From assembly GCF_000473105.1 (NCBI RefSeq), contig NZ_KI421498.1:2294001-2358000 (forward strand): a stretch of DNA of 64,000 nt, in the 5' to 3' direction. Position numbers and translations under genes: made by a program. Below are positions 29,616 to 39,255 of this stretch, one piece after another. Each line of letters begins with the position of its first letter. Position 1 is the first letter of the stretch. The notes under the pieces were generated by a model. That model ran no database searches and was not told the DNA's origin. It was given only the letters and a program-made list of their open reading frames with translations. The stretch is from Phaeobacter inhibens DSM 16374 (GTDB lineage Bacteria; Pseudomonadota; Alphaproteobacteria; Rhodobacterales; Rhodobacteraceae).

Positions 29616-30041
29616 ATGCGCAAGCCACAGTATGACGCAGGTCAGAACATTCGCCGAGAGGTCTTGGGAGCCGCCCATGTCACCAACGCAGATGCGGCCA
29701 CAACCCCATTGGACGCGCCGTTTCAGCAGCTGATTACCGAAGCCGCGTGGGGCACGGTCTGGGCTTCAGATCAGATCAGCCGCCGCGAGCGGTCTATGCT
29801 GACGCTGGCGCTCTTGGCAGCGCTCGGCAATTTTGATGAGATCCCGATGCACATACGCGCAACCGCAAACACAGGGGCAACGCCCGAGGATATTGCAGAA
29901 GTTTTTCAGCATGTCGCCATTTATGCCGGGGTGCCACGCGCCAATCATGCGTTGAAGCTCGCCAAGACAACCTATGCCGAGATGGCCGCCGAAAAAGAGG
30001 CCACAGACAACCGTGCAGGAGACAGCCATGACGCCCCCTGA
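29616..30041 (+). CDS. pcaC: 4-carboxymuconolactone decarboxylase
   Basis: Small protein of 141 residues of the AhpD-like alpha-helical fold. It decarboxylates gamma-carboxymuconolactone to beta-ketoadipate enol-lactone. ATG 29616 is chosen for its GGAG site 7 nt upstream; ATG 29604 has none. Motifs: [17 protein letters not shown] at the N terminus, [17 protein letters not shown] near residue 55, [16 protein letters not shown] near 80 and [15 protein letters not shown] near 108. It is the first gene of pcaC-H-G; its stop lies 14 bp inside pcaH. Confidence 0.95.
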   Translation: MRKPQYDAGQNIRREVLGAAHVTNADAATTPLDAPFQQLITEAAWGTVWASDQISRRERSMLTLALLAALGNFDEIPMHIRATANTGATPEDIAEVFQHVAIYAGVPRANHALKLAKTTYAEMAAEKEATDNRAGDSHDAP

Positions 30042-30753
30042 TTACTTCTCCCGCGACCGACGTTGGCACCCGCCCGCTTTTACACCGGACTACAAAACAT
30101 CGGTTAGCCGGTCACCGCGATTGCCCCTGCTCAGTCTGGAGAACACGGCGAGCGAAATCACCGGCCCGACCTTTGCGCCAACTGACATCGCAGAAGGCGA
30201 CAACGATCTTCTGACCAATTTCGCGCGTGATGGCGGCAGTCCAATCGGAGAGCGGATCCTGCTGCATGGCCGGGTCTTGGACGAAAACGCACGACCTGTC
30301 CCCAACACGTTGGTAGAAATCTGGCAGGCCAATGCCTCTGGTCGGTACCGGCACAAGAAAGACGGCTATTTGGGCGCATTAGACCCGAATTTCGGAGGCT
30401 GCGGACGGGTGCTGACTGATGACAACGGCGCCTATGCTTTTCGCACGGTGAAGCCGGGGGCTTACCCTTGGCGCAATGGCATCAACGACTGGCGTCCGGC
30501 ACATATCCATGTTTCGGTCTTCGGCAGCGCCTTTGCCCAGCGCTTGATCACCCAGCTTTACTTCGAAGGCGATCCGCTGATTGCCCGCTGCCCCATCGTC
30601 AGCACCATTCCGGATCCCGCCGCCGTGCAGCAGTTGATCGCGCGGCTGGATATGAATGAAACCCGTCCACTGGATATGATCGCTTATCGGTTCGACATCG
30701 TTCTGCGCGGGCGTCGGTCGACGATGTTCGAAAACCGAATGGAGGGGAACTGA
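30028..30753 (+). CDS. pcaH: Protocatechuate 3,4-dioxygenase beta subunit
   Basis: Iron(III) intradiol dioxygenase, 241 residues, catalytic subunit. The four iron ligands are visible: Tyr in SGRYRHKKD, Tyr in PGAYPWRN and two His in RPAHIHVS. It opens the protocatechuate ring to 3-carboxy-cis,cis-muconate. ATG 30028 has a AGGAGA site; it overlaps pcaC by 14 bp and joins pcaG by TGATG overlap, as expected for an obligate heteromer. Confidence 0.97.
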   Translation: MTPPDYFSRDRRWHPPAFTPDYKTSVSRSPRLPLLSLENTASEITGPTFAPTDIAEGDNDLLTNFARDGGSPIGERILLHGRVLDENARPVPNTLVEIWQANASGRYRHKKDGYLGALDPNFGGCGRVLTDDNGAYAFRTVKPGAYPWRNGINDWRPAHIHVSVFGSAFAQRLITQLYFEGDPLIARCPIVSTIPDPAAVQQLIARLDMNETRPLDMIAYRFDIVLRGRRSTMFENRMEGN

Positions 30754-31397
30754 TGACGTCGCTGAAGGAAACACCATCGCAAACCGCAGGGCCTTATGTT
30801 CATATCGGCCTCGCCCCCGGCGCCGCAGGTTTTGATATCTACGAGACCGAGCTGGGGCAGGATATCGCGGGGCCAGAGGCCAAGGGCCAGCGCATTCGCA
30901 TAGAAGGCCGGGTTCTGGATGGCACTGGAACCCCGCTGAAGGACGTGTTGATCGAGGTCTGGCAGGCCAATGCCAAGGGGATATATGCGCATCGGGAGAC
31001 GCCCCAACCGGAAGGGGAGCCACAACAGGTCGAAGCTGGTTTCCGGGGCTGGGGACGTGTGATTTCTGATTTTGACACCGGCGACTGGCAGTTTGAAACC
31101 GTGAAACCCGGTCCGGTTCGCAGGCGCGACAGTCGGATGATGGCGCCTCATATCAACCTCTGGATTGTGGCGCGCGGTATCAACCTTGGCCTGAATACCC
31201 GGCTCTACTTCGAGGAAGAGCGGAAGGCGAATGACAACGACCCTGTTCTGAAGCTGATTGAGCAAACCGGTCGGCGCCACACCCTCCTTGCCCGGACACA
31301 GGATCAGGCGAACACCGGCACCGTAGAAACACCTTCGGTCTATCGCTTCGACATTCATCTGCAAGGGCCGGATGAAACCGTGTTCTTTGATATCTGA
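30753..31397 (+). CDS. pcaG: Protocatechuate 3,4-dioxygenase alpha subunit
   Basis: A protein of 214 residues. It has the same fold as PcaH and shares IEVWQANAKGIYAH, but the iron-ligand positions are changed, as in all alpha subunits (PHINLWIVARG replaces AHIHVS). It starts with the TGATG overlap after pcaH and forms the (alpha-beta-Fe) protomer with it. The next gene begins 11 bp after its stop. Confidence 0.96.
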   Translation: MTSLKETPSQTAGPYVHIGLAPGAAGFDIYETELGQDIAGPEAKGQRIRIEGRVLDGTGTPLKDVLIEVWQANAKGIYAHRETPQPEGEPQQVEAGFRGWGRVISDFDTGDWQFETVKPGPVRRRDSRMMAPHINLWIVARGINLGLNTRLYFEEERKANDNDPVLKLIEQTGRRHTLLARTQDQANTGTVETPSVYRFDIHLQGPDETVFFDI

Positions 31398-31408
31398 GGA
31401 AGCTGATC

Positions 31409-32245
31409 ATGAACAATCCCTGCATTATCTGCGTGGCCATTACCGGATCAGTTCCCCGCAAGGCTCACAATCCTGCCGTGCCGATCAGCATTGAAGAGCA
31501 GATCGAAAGCACCCATGAGGCCTACGAAGCCGGCGCCAGCATCGCCCATTGCCATGTCCGGCTTGAGGATGAGACGCCGACCTCGGATCCAGACCGTTTC
31601 GCCCGGCTCATGGGTGGGATCCGTCATCACTGCCCTGACATGATCATCCAGCTGTCTACCGGCGGGCGATCCGGTGCCGGGCGCGAACGTGGCGGCATGT
31701 TGTCACTGCGACCGGATATGGCCTCGCTCTCTGTTGGCTCCAACAACTTCCCGACCCGTGTCTATGAGAACCCGCCAGATCTGGTGGACTGGCTCGCGGC
31801 GCAGATGGTGGAATATGACGTCAAACCGGAGATTGAGGCCTTTGACCTCTCTCACATTCACCAGGCCGTGGCGATGTCACGGGACGGACGACTGAAGGCC
31901 CCGCTCTATGTGCAGTTTGTCCTGGGGGTCAAAAATGCGATGCCGGTGGATCGCAATGTCTTCGACTACTACGTCAAGACTATGGAACGGCTTGCTCCGG
32001 ACGCGCAATGGTGTGCCGCTGGGATTGGTGCCGGTCAGCTGGAGGTCAACGAATGGGCCATCGCAGCAGGTGGTCACACACGCACCGGGCTGGAGGACAA
32101 TCTGCGGCTGGATCGCCAGACGCTTGCGCCATCCAACGCGGCACTGGTCCGCCGTGCCGCAGATCTTTGTGATCGCTACGACCGTCCTGTTGCGACATGC
32201 GACGAAGCCCGTACCATTCTGGGTCTGCGCCCTGCCAACGGCTGA
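31409..32245 (+). CDS. Beta-keto-acid cleavage enzyme (BKACE, DUF849 family)
   Basis: A protein of 278 residues of the BKACE/Kce family. These zinc enzymes transfer an acetyl group: a beta-keto acid plus acetyl-CoA gives acetoacetate plus a shorter acyl-CoA. Seen here: CVAITGSVPRKAHNPAVP at the N terminus, the zinc-binding HCH at residues 47-49, QLSTGG near 92 and AAGGHTRTGLEDN near 220, where the third ligand (Glu) lies. It is 11 bp after pcaG and in the same operon. Cleavage of beta-ketoadipate to succinyl-CoA and acetoacetate would complete the pathway without PcaIJ and PcaF; that assignment is inference from context. Confidence 0.88.
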   Translation: MNNPCIICVAITGSVPRKAHNPAVPISIEEQIESTHEAYEAGASIAHCHVRLEDETPTSDPDRFARLMGGIRHHCPDMIIQLSTGGRSGAGRERGGMLSLRPDMASLSVGSNNFPTRVYENPPDLVDWLAAQMVEYDVKPEIEAFDLSHIHQAVAMSRDGRLKAPLYVQFVLGVKNAMPVDRNVFDYYVKTMERLAPDAQWCAAGIGAGQLEVNEWAIAAGGHTRTGLEDNLRLDRQTLAPSNAALVRRAADLCDRYDRPVATCDEARTILGLRPANG

Positions 32246-32546
32246 ATTCCCTCGCACACAAACGCTCAGACCAAGGTGGTCACGTGTCCTCCCCTACCCC
32301 TCTCTCGGCAGTTTTATGCTGAGATTTTCGGACGCTGCGTCAGGCGGCTCTCACCTCTTGTTTGCGCGAATAGCGCACCTTATCTCGATGGTGCGCGCGA
32401 CGCATTCGCAGCAAGAGCCGCTCCTCCCTCGGCTGCTGTTGGCCCACTGCCTAACCCTCCCGAGTTGCATAGGGCCTCGAATGCGCCGCGCGTCACCTTA
32501 CACCACAAACATCTACCGATCTGAACGGCCCTCTAGGTGAGCCACC
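32246..32546. other. Gap between the pca operon and the CueR-like gene
   Basis: 301 bp between two converging genes. Open frames are present but none has a ribosome site or similarity I recognise. No clear terminator for either operon is visible. Confidence 0.5.
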
Positions 32547-32951
32547 CTATTGGTCACCCGCGTCAGGCGGCTGCGACAGGTCGCGCAGAATGGGGCAGTC
32601 CGGCCGGTTGTCACCTGCGCAACAGGTCACCAGTTCCGACAGCGTATCCCGCATCGCTTCCAGATCGGCGATCTTGATATTAATTTTGTCGAGATGCTCC
32701 TGCGCCAATTGTTTCACGTCGGCGCTGGCCCGACTCTCATCCTCATAAAGCGCAAGCAGAGTCCGGCAATCTTCGATGGTAAAGCCAAGCGCGCGGGCCC
32801 GGCCCAGAAACGCCAGCTTGTGCAGGTCGGTCTCCGCAAAACAACGATAGCCATTCTCACTGCGCCGCGGTTTGATCAGGCCAATGTCTTCATAGTAGCG
32901 AATGGTTTTGGCCGGCAGGCCAGAACGGCTGGCCACATCACCAATGTTCAT
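32547..32951 (-). CDS. cueR: MerR-family copper-responsive regulator (CueR-like)
   Basis: A protein of 134 residues. MerR helix-turn-helix (MNIGDVASRSGLPAKTIRYYEDIGL), dimerisation helix, then a metal loop with CCAGDNRPDCPIL near residues 112-123. The two cysteines flanking a short loop match the Cu(I) site of CueR-type proteins. It overlaps the copA stop by 4 bp and is co-transcribed with copA, so the regulator controls its own operon through the operator at 35516-35536. Confidence 0.9.
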   Translation of the reverse strand: MNIGDVASRSGLPAKTIRYYEDIGLIKPRRSENGYRCFAETDLHKLAFLGRARALGFTIEDCRTLLALYEDESRASADVKQLAQEHLDKINIKIADLEAMRDTLSELVTCCAGDNRPDCPILRDLSQPPDAGDQ

Positions 32952-35464
32952 GGTCGCACCTCATTCATCTGCTGCGCGGGTGTTGGATCCGCCTGTGTCT
33001 CTGACTGATCTATGTCCGACCGCAGCCCACGCAAGCGCAGCGCATTGCTGAGCACAAACACGCTGGACAGCGCCATCGCACCGGCTGCCAGCCCTGGTGA
33101 CAAAAGCGGCCCGCCAAAGGGCACCAGGATCCCCGCAGCCACAGGCACCAGCAGAATATTATAGCCAAAGGCCCACCCCAAATTCTGCCGGATATTGCGC
33201 AACGTCGCCCGGCTGATCTTGATGGCGTTGACCGCCCCGCGCAGGTCACCAGAGACCAGGACGATATCGGCCGTCTCAATGGCCACATCGGTACCAGTGC
33301 CGATTGCAATCCCGACGTCTGCCGCCGCGAGGGCCGGGGCGTCATTGATCCCGTCACCAACGAAGGCAAGGGCCCCGTGTTGCTTTTGCAGCGCCTCCAA
33401 TGCGCTCACCTTATCACCGGGCAGACAGTTCGTTTCAACGATCTCAATCCCCAGATCATCAGCGATAGCCTGCGCCGTGGCCGCCCCATCGCCGGTCAGC
33501 ATCGCAACCTTCAGCCCCTGCGCGGCCATGGCTTTCACAGCGGCACGGCTTCCCTCTTTGACAGGGTCCGTTACGGCCACCAACCCAGCCAGCCGTCCGT
33601 CAACCGCCGCATATAGCGTGGTTGCACCGCCTGCGGCGAGGCTGTCTGCCTCCGCCTCGAATGGCGCACAGGAGATCCCCTCACGCGCCATCAGTCGCGC
33701 CGCCCCGATAAGGATCTGCTGGCCCGCCACGGATGCACGCAAGCCATATCCTGGTATGGCCTCCACCTCCGTCGCCTGCGGGATATCCGCCCCCGCTGCC
33801 GCTGTAATGGCCCGTGCGATCGGATGTTCCGACTGTGCCTCCGCCGCCGCCAGCAGCGGCAGCAGCCCGGTCCTGTCAAACCCTTCAGCACAACGCAGCA
33901 CGGTCAAGGTCGGGCGGCCTTCGGTCAGGGTTCCGGTCTTATCCAGGGCAACAACGCGCGCGTCCTGCAGCCGCTGCAGCGCATCCCCCTTGCGAAACAA
34001 CACCCCCATCTGTGCCGCACGTCCGATCCCGACCATGATTGAAGTGGGCGTCGCCAGCCCCATTGCGCAGGGGCAGGCAATGATCAGCACAGACACCCCC
34101 GCAACCAGCGCAAAGGGCAAGGCCGGGTCCGGGCCGAACAGCAGCCAGACGGCGACTGTCAGCGCCGCAATCACGATGACCGCAGGGACGAACCACAGGG
34201 TCACGCGATCCACCAGCGCCTGCACCGGCAGCTTGGCGCCCTGCGCCTGCTCGACCATGCGCACGATCTGCGCCAGCAGCGTATCCGCACCGACATGGGT
34301 GGCGCGATAATCCAGAACGGCCGCGCCATTGATGGTGCCCGCTGTCAGCATATCGCCATCAGCTTTCTCGACAGGGATCGGTTCTCCGGTGATCATACTC
34401 TCATCAACAAAGGAGCGTCCGGTCAAAACCGTGCCGTCCACGGCGATCCGCTCACCCGGCCGCGCGCGCAGATGATCCCCGACGCGCAGCTCCGAGACCG
34501 AACGCTCTTCAGCCTGGGTGCCGGTAACAACCCATGCGACCCTGGGCTGCAACCCGACCAGAGCACGGATCGCAGCACCGGTGCGCCCCTTGGCGCGGGC
34601 CTCCAGCCAACGCCCTAGCAGAATCAAGGTGACGATAACCGCTGCCGCCTCATAGTAGACATTGGCGGTTCCCGCAGGCAGCAGGCGCGGGGCAAAGGTT
34701 GCCACCACCGAGTACCCGTAGGCCGCCGCAGTCCCGATCGCCACCAGCGCATTCATATCCGGCGCACCACGCAACAGCGCAGGCACCCCCTGGCGATAGA
34801 ACCGCAGGCCAGGGCCAAACAACACCAGTGTTGTCAGCAGAAATTGCAGAATATGGCTATTGCCAGTGCCGATGGTACGCGCGACCCAGTGGTGCAGCGC
34901 GGGGATCATATGGCCGCCCATCTCGATCACAAAGACCGGTAGCGTCAGGGCCGCAGCGATAAGGAACGCCCAGCCAAGACGCTGAATTTCGGCTTCCTTT
35001 CCAGCCCTCTGGCTATCCGCGTCACTTTGCGTGTTACCGACATATGTCGCGGGATAGCCTGCACGCTTGCTGGACTTCAGCAGATCCTCAGCAGTCAGCA
35101 CACCAGCCAGATAGGTCACATGGGCCTGCTCCTGGGCAAGGTTCACATCCGCCGAAATTACCCCCTCGACCTGCTGCAGGGCGCATTCGACACGCGCGAC
35201 GCAGCTTGCACACGTCAGACCGCTGATCTGCAGCTCAATCGTCGCCTCTGCCGCCGGATACCCGGCTGTTGTCAATGCCCCGCGCAGATCCTCCGCCGAG
35301 ACCTCGGGTGAAACAACGATGTGCGCCTTGCTGGTTGCCAGATTGACGGATGCCTCCCGCACTCCGGACACCGCAGCCAGCGCCCGCTCTGCCCGACCGA
35401 CACAACCCGCACAGCTAAGGCCGGTCACCTCAATATGCAGTTCCCTGACGTGTGGCTCTTCCAT
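32948..35464 (-). CDS. copA: Copper-exporting P1B-type ATPase
   Basis: Membrane ATPase of about 838 residues. ATG 35464 is preferred over the GTG 9 bp upstream because the AAGG site is 8 nt before it. Two N-terminal heavy-metal domains (GLSCAGC near residue 15 and GLTCASC near 83), eight membrane segments, translocation motif CPCAMG near 435, phosphorylation site DKTGT near 478, SEHPIARA near 523 and the hinge GDGINDAPA near 665. The CPC motif fits Cu(I) or Ag(I) export. The downstream gene is the matching regulator. Confidence 0.95.
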   Translation of the reverse strand: MEEPHVRELHIEVTGLSCAGCVGRAERALAAVSGVREASVNLATSKAHIVVSPEVSAEDLRGALTTAGYPAAEATIELQISGLTCASCVARVECALQQVEGVISADVNLAQEQAHVTYLAGVLTAEDLLKSSKRAGYPATYVGNTQSDADSQRAGKEAEIQRLGWAFLIAAALTLPVFVIEMGGHMIPALHHWVARTIGTGNSHILQFLLTTLVLFGPGLRFYRQGVPALLRGAPDMNALVAIGTAAAYGYSVVATFAPRLLPAGTANVYYEAAAVIVTLILLGRWLEARAKGRTGAAIRALVGLQPRVAWVVTGTQAEERSVSELRVGDHLRARPGERIAVDGTVLTGRSFVDESMITGEPIPVEKADGDMLTAGTINGAAVLDYRATHVGADTLLAQIVRMVEQAQGAKLPVQALVDRVTLWFVPAVIVIAALTVAVWLLFGPDPALPFALVAGVSVLIIACPCAMGLATPTSIMVGIGRAAQMGVLFRKGDALQRLQDARVVALDKTGTLTEGRPTLTVLRCAEGFDRTGLLPLLAAAEAQSEHPIARAITAAAGADIPQATEVEAIPGYGLRASVAGQQILIGAARLMAREGISCAPFEAEADSLAAGGATTLYAAVDGRLAGLVAVTDPVKEGSRAAVKAMAAQGLKVAMLTGDGAATAQAIADDLGIEIVETNCLPGDKVSALEALQKQHGALAFVGDGINDAPALAAADVGIAIGTGTDVAIETADIVLVSGDLRGAVNAIKISRATLRNIRQNLGWAFGYNILLVPVAAGILVPFGGPLLSPGLAAGAMALSSVFVLSNALRLRGLRSDIDQSETQADPTPAQQMNEVRP

Positions 35465-35508
35465 AGCAGACACCTTCCGGACATTGTCGTTAAGATTATA
35501 TCTTTGCT

Positions 35509-35540
35509 GATATGGGGCTTCCAGTCACAGGAAGGTCAAG
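35509..35540 (-). promoter_or_regulatory. CueR-type copA promoter/operator
   Basis: On the minus strand, TTGACC (-35, plus positions 35534-35539) is followed by a dyad ACCTTCC-TGTGACT-GGAAGCC (35516-35536) and a -10-like CATATC about 19 bp from the -35. The dyad is the standard CueR/HmrR box inside an over-long 19-bp spacer, the hallmark of MerR-family promoters. Confidence 0.88.
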
Positions 35541-35794
35541 AGCCTATCCGCATAATACTGATATCTTCGACATCGCAGACCACCCTGCACCAGAACTCGC
35601 TCCGGGATGACGGGAACGGATGTCCCGCTGTCGTATTTTTTCAGGGCGCAGTCGGTCAGCATCGCTAGACTGGGAGCATCAAGAAATGCACATCCCGCGA
35701 CGGCGGGTGGTTTACGCCCCCCCAACGGGTCTGCCAATATGCCGCTCAGCGCAATTGGCGCCTGCCGTTACAGACAGAACAAAGGAATTTCACC
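35541..35794. other. Gap between copA operator and adhC
   Basis: Together with the copA leader this is a 330-bp gene-free stretch. Besides the copper operator it must hold the adhC promoter, which I could not fix. A small reverse-strand open frame (35525-35737) overlaps the operator and has no coding signs. Confidence 0.5.
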
Positions 35795-36910
35795 ATGATA
35801 CGCACTCGCGCCGCTGTGGCCGTTGCCCCGGGCAAACCGCTGGAGATTATGGAGGTGAACCTCGAAGGCCCGAAAAAGGGCGAGGTGCTGGTCGAAATCA
35901 AGGCAACTGGTCTTTGCCACACGGATGAGTTCACCCGCTCCGGTGATGATCCCGAGGGTATCTTCCCGGCAATTCTGGGCCATGAGGGCGCGGGCGTGGT
36001 GGTCGAAGTTGGCGAAGGCGTGACCAGCCTGGAAGTGGGCGACCATGTAATCCCGCTCTACACGCCGGAATGCCGCGAATGCGAATACTGCCTCAATCCC
36101 AAGACCAACCTGTGTCAGGCGATCCGTTCAACGCAAGGGCAAGGCCTGCTGCCGGACGGCTCCACACGGTTCTCGATGCTGGATGGCACGCCGATCTACC
36201 ACTACATGGGCTGCTCGACCTTTGCCAACCACACCGTGGTGCCGGAAATCGCCCTAGCAAAGATCCGCAAGGACGCACCTTTTGACAAGGTCTGCTACAT
36301 CGGTTGCGGCGTCACCACGGGTATCGGCGCGGTGATCAACACCGCCAAGGTGGAGATCGGCTCACGCGCGATTGTCTTTGGTCTTGGCGGCATTGGCCTC
36401 AACGTGATTCAAGGCCTGCGCTTGGCTGGTGCCGATCAGATCGTCGGTGTTGACCTCAACCCCGGCAAAATCGAGATGGCCAAGCAGTTTGGCATGACCG
36501 ATTTTGTGAACCCGGCTGAGGTTGACGGCGATCTGGTCGCTCATCTCGTTGAGCTGACCAAAGGCGGTGCTGACTACACCTTTGATGCCACAGGCAATGT
36601 GCAGGTCATGCGGACCGCGCTTGAGGCCGCGCACAAGGGCTGGGGCGAGAGCATCATCATCGGCGTGGCACCCGCTGGTGCCGAGATTTCGACCCGCCCG
36701 TTCCAGCTGGTCACAGGCCGCAGCTGGCGCGGCACCGCCTTCGGCGGCGCTGCCGGGCGTACGGATGTGCCCAAGATTGTGGACTGGTATATGGACGGCA
36801 AGATCGAAATCGACCCGATGATCACCCACAAGCTGTCTCTTGATGAAATCAACCATGGGTTCGACCTTATGCACGAAGGCAAATCGATCCGCGCCGTCGT
36901 CGAATTCTGA
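35795..36910 (+). CDS. adhC: S-(hydroxymethyl)glutathione dehydrogenase / class III alcohol dehydrogenase
   Basis: Zinc enzyme of 371 residues that oxidises the formaldehyde-glutathione adduct with NAD+. Catalytic zinc ligand in [10 protein letters not shown] near residue 40, the four structural cysteines in [15 protein letters not shown] near 93-107, Rossmann motif [13 protein letters not shown] near 193, and the family-typical end of [23 protein letters not shown] precedes ATG 35795. No esterase partner (S-formylglutathione hydrolase) lies next to it. A terminator separates it from the GntR gene. Confidence 0.95.
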   Translation: MIRTRAAVAVAPGKPLEIMEVNLEGPKKGEVLVEIKATGLCHTDEFTRSGDDPEGIFPAILGHEGAGVVVEVGEGVTSLEVGDHVIPLYTPECRECEYCLNPKTNLCQAIRSTQGQGLLPDGSTRFSMLDGTPIYHYMGCSTFANHTVVPEIALAKIRKDAPFDKVCYIGCGVTTGIGAVINTAKVEIGSRAIVFGLGGIGLNVIQGLRLAGADQIVGVDLNPGKIEMAKQFGMTDFVNPAEVDGDLVAHLVELTKGGADYTFDATGNVQVMRTALEAAHKGWGESIIIGVAPAGAEISTRPFQLVTGRSWRGTAFGGAAGRTDVPKIVDWYMDGKIEIDPMITHKLSLDEINHGFDLMHEGKSIRAVVEF

Positions 36911-36934
36911 TCCTGCATTGCAGACAAGACCATG

Positions 36935-36963
36935 ACGCAGGCCACCCGGCCTGCGTTTTCATT
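36935..36963 (+). terminator. Terminator after adhC
   Basis: Perfect 9-bp stem ACGCAGGCC / GGCCTGCGT with a 4-nt loop, followed by TTTTCATTT. Confidence 0.85.
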
Positions 36964-37073
36964 TGGGCCGCGCATCTGCCTCATCCCAATCAGACCTGTC
37001 GACGGGGCTGGCGGCGGCGTTCAACCACAGGCATAATCGACCTCACAAACTCCGCTTTGGCCGAGGAACCGGA

Positions 37074-37739
37074 TTGAAACTGCACGCCATCGATATCTCC
37101 AAGACCGAGTCCGCCGCGACGATCATCTTTCGTACCCTGCAGAAGGCAATCATCACCGGCGAGCTCTCTGACGGCACTCCCTTGCGACAGGACGAAATCG
37201 CCAAGGCTTTTCGCACCTCACGCTTTCCCGTACGGGAGGCCATCACCCGCCTGGAACAACAGGGGCTGGTCACCTCCCAGCGCTACAAGGGTGCCGTGGT
37301 CGCGACGCTGTCGATGCAGGATGCCTCCGAAATTTTCGAACTGCGCGCGAAACTTGAGGCCGATATTATCCGCGCCGCGGTGGCCAATATGACCCAAGAG
37401 ATTACCGATCAGGCCCACGCGCATCTGGATGCCTTTGCCGCCTGCGATGACCCGATGCAATGGGGGCCACTGAACCGGCAATTTCACGGCACGCTCTACA
37501 GCGTCAGCGGCCTGCCCTACAATGTCGAAGTTATCGAGAGCGCGATGGATCGCATCGACCGCTACCTGAGGGCGCAGCTGATCATGAGTGACGGCATGGC
37601 CCGCAGCGACCAGGAACATCGCGATATCCTCCGTGCCTGCGAAGAGCGCGACGCCGAAAAGGCCGCCCGACTAACGACGGCACATATTCTGGCCGCCAAA
37701 ACCTCGCTTGAGGAGCAATTGCGGGCCCAAATCCCCTGA
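37074..37739 (+). CDS. GntR-family regulator with FCD domain
   Basis: A protein of about 221 residues. The start is set at TTG 37074, which has GAGGA seven bases upstream; the longer ATG frame from 36963 begins inside the adhC terminator. GntR winged helix (GTPLRQDEIAKAFRTSRFPVREAITRLEQQGLV in pieces, residues 30-65), then an all-helical FCD ligand domain with the usual Asp/His metal positions (FELRAKLEADIIRAA, EHRDILRAC). The ligand is unknown. It converges with spoVR, only 7 bp apart, without visible terminator. Confidence 0.8.
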   Translation: MKLHAIDISKTESAATIIFRTLQKAIITGELSDGTPLRQDEIAKAFRTSRFPVREAITRLEQQGLVTSQRYKGAVVATLSMQDASEIFELRAKLEADIIRAAVANMTQEITDQAHAHLDAFAACDDPMQWGPLNRQFHGTLYSVSGLPYNVEVIESAMDRIDRYLRAQLIMSDGMARSDQEHRDILRACEERDAEKAARLTTAHILAAKTSLEEQLRAQIP

Positions 37740-37746
37740 TCCGACG

Positions 37747-39255
37747 TCATCCCCCTGCGTCGACCGCCTCAAGACTGACATCGTATCCCCATAGCCTGCG
37801 CAGATGCTTCAGCACCTCATCGCGATCCTCCTCCGACAGGTGGATCCCATCCCGCACCGTATGGGTCAGCTTCAGCTCACGATCCCCCTTGAGGTCGGCG
37901 TCGGTGACCTGAATATCAGGCTCTAAATAGGCCAGATCATAGGAATGCGCGAGATCTCGGCGCACTGAGCGATAGCCGCTGCGATTGTGGATCTGGCTCA
38001 CCACCAGATGTGATTGATCCGCATCATCGGCGAGCGTGAACAGCTTGAACTTGCGGATAAGGTGCGGTGACAGGAACTGCTGGATGAAACTCTCATCGCG
38101 ATAGTTGGCCCAGGCATCCCGCATCACCCGCCGCCAATCCGGATCGCCTGCAAAATCAGGGAACCACTCCCGGTCTTCATCAGTCGGGTTCTCACAGATA
38201 CGGCGGATGTCCTGCATCATCGCAAAGCCGAGCGCATAGGGATTGATGCCGGAATAGCGCGGGTCATCATACTCAGGCTGAAGCACCACATTGGTATGGC
38301 TGTGCATCATTTCCATATAAGCGCCTTCGGTCAGGCGCCCCTGCTCGAACAGCTTGTTGATGATGTAGTAATGCACAAAGGTCGCGCAGCCCTCATTCAT
38401 GACCTTGGTCTGCTTCTGCGGATAGAGATACTGTGCCAGCATCCGCACAATGCGCAGGATCTCACATTGCCAAGGGTCCAGCACCGGACTGTGCTTTTCC
38501 AGAAAATACAGCAGGTTCTCCTGCGGCAGATTCATCAGCTTGCGGCGGGCACTGTAGGGTTCATCCTTGATCTGCTCCAGCTTGTCCTGGCCCAGCGTCG
38601 CATCGGTCCAGATGTCCAATACGCTCTGAGCGCTTTCATAACCTTCACGCACCTTCTGCATCGCGGCCAGTTCTTCGGTGGTTGGTTTGGGCGGACGCCC
38701 ATAGCGAAACACGCCCTGCGATTGCAACGCATGGGCCGCATCCAGGATTTCCTCCACCGCGCTGAGGCCATACCGTTCCTCGCAGGCCGAGATGTAATTC
38801 TTGGCGAAGGCCAGGTAATCATGGATGCCGGCCGCGTCAGTCCATTGCTGGAACAGGTAGTTGTTCTTGAAGAAATGATTGTGCCCAAAGGCCGCATGCG
38901 CCATGACCAGCGTCTGCATGGCCATGGTATTTTCTTCCATATTATAGCTGATACAGGGGTTCGAGTTGATGACAATCTCATAGGCCAGCCCCTGCCGCCC
39001 GGTCCGGTAAAGCGCTTCATCACGGGCAAAATGCTTACCAAACGACCAATGCTGATACATCAATGGCAGGCCGACGCAGGAATAGGCATCCAGCATCTGC
39101 TCGGCCGAGATGATCTCAATCTGGTTTGGATAGACGTCCAGCCCCAGATCATTGAGCGCGATTTCCTCAATCGCGTCGCGCGCGACTTCCAACAATTGAA
39201 AGGTCCATTCTGGCCCCGTGAACATCGGTGTCGCGACAGTGTCACCCGCCTGCAT
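37747..39255 (-). CDS. SpoVR-family protein
   Basis: Cytoplasmic protein of 502 residues from ATG 39255, overlapping the preceding yeaH-like gene by 14 bp; an upstream extension is rejected. Family-typical stretches are EWTFQLLEVARDAIEEIA near residue 15, FGKHFARDEALYRTGRQGLAYE near 72 and NEGCATFVHYYIINKLFEQG near 285. The SpoVR function is not settled in any Gram-negative; with PrkA and YeaH it forms a conserved stress/nutrient-response module. Confidence 0.92.
   Translation of the reverse strand: MQAGDTVATPMFTGPEWTFQLLEVARDAIEEIALNDLGLDVYPNQIEIISAEQMLDAYSCVGLPLMYQHWSFGKHFARDEALYRTGRQGLAYEIVINSNPCISYNMEENTMAMQTLVMAHAAFGHNHFFKNNYLFQQWTDAAGIHDYLAFAKNYISACEERYGLSAVEEILDAAHALQSQGVFRYGRPPKPTTEELAAMQKVREGYESAQSVLDIWTDATLGQDKLEQIKDEPYSARRKLMNLPQENLLYFLEKHSPVLDPWQCEILRIVRMLAQYLYPQKQTKVMNEGCATFVHYYIINKLFEQGRLTEGAYMEMMHSHTNVVLQPEYDDPRYSGINPYALGFAMMQDIRRICENPTDEDREWFPDFAGDPDWRRVMRDAWANYRDESFIQQFLSPHLIRKFKLFTLADDADQSHLVVSQIHNRSGYRSVRRDLAHSYDLAYLEPDIQVTDADLKGDRELKLTHTVRDGIHLSEEDRDEVLKHLRRLWGYDVSLEAVDAGG

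Noticed and set aside
32246-32546. Possible decayed pcaB after the pca operon
   Set aside because: Frames such as the one with FSDAASGG remind of the PcaB start, but the length, motifs and alignment do not hold, and I cannot support a pseudogene.
35525-35737. Reverse open frame of 70 codons before adhC
   Set aside because: It overlaps the copA operator and has no ribosome site or similarity.
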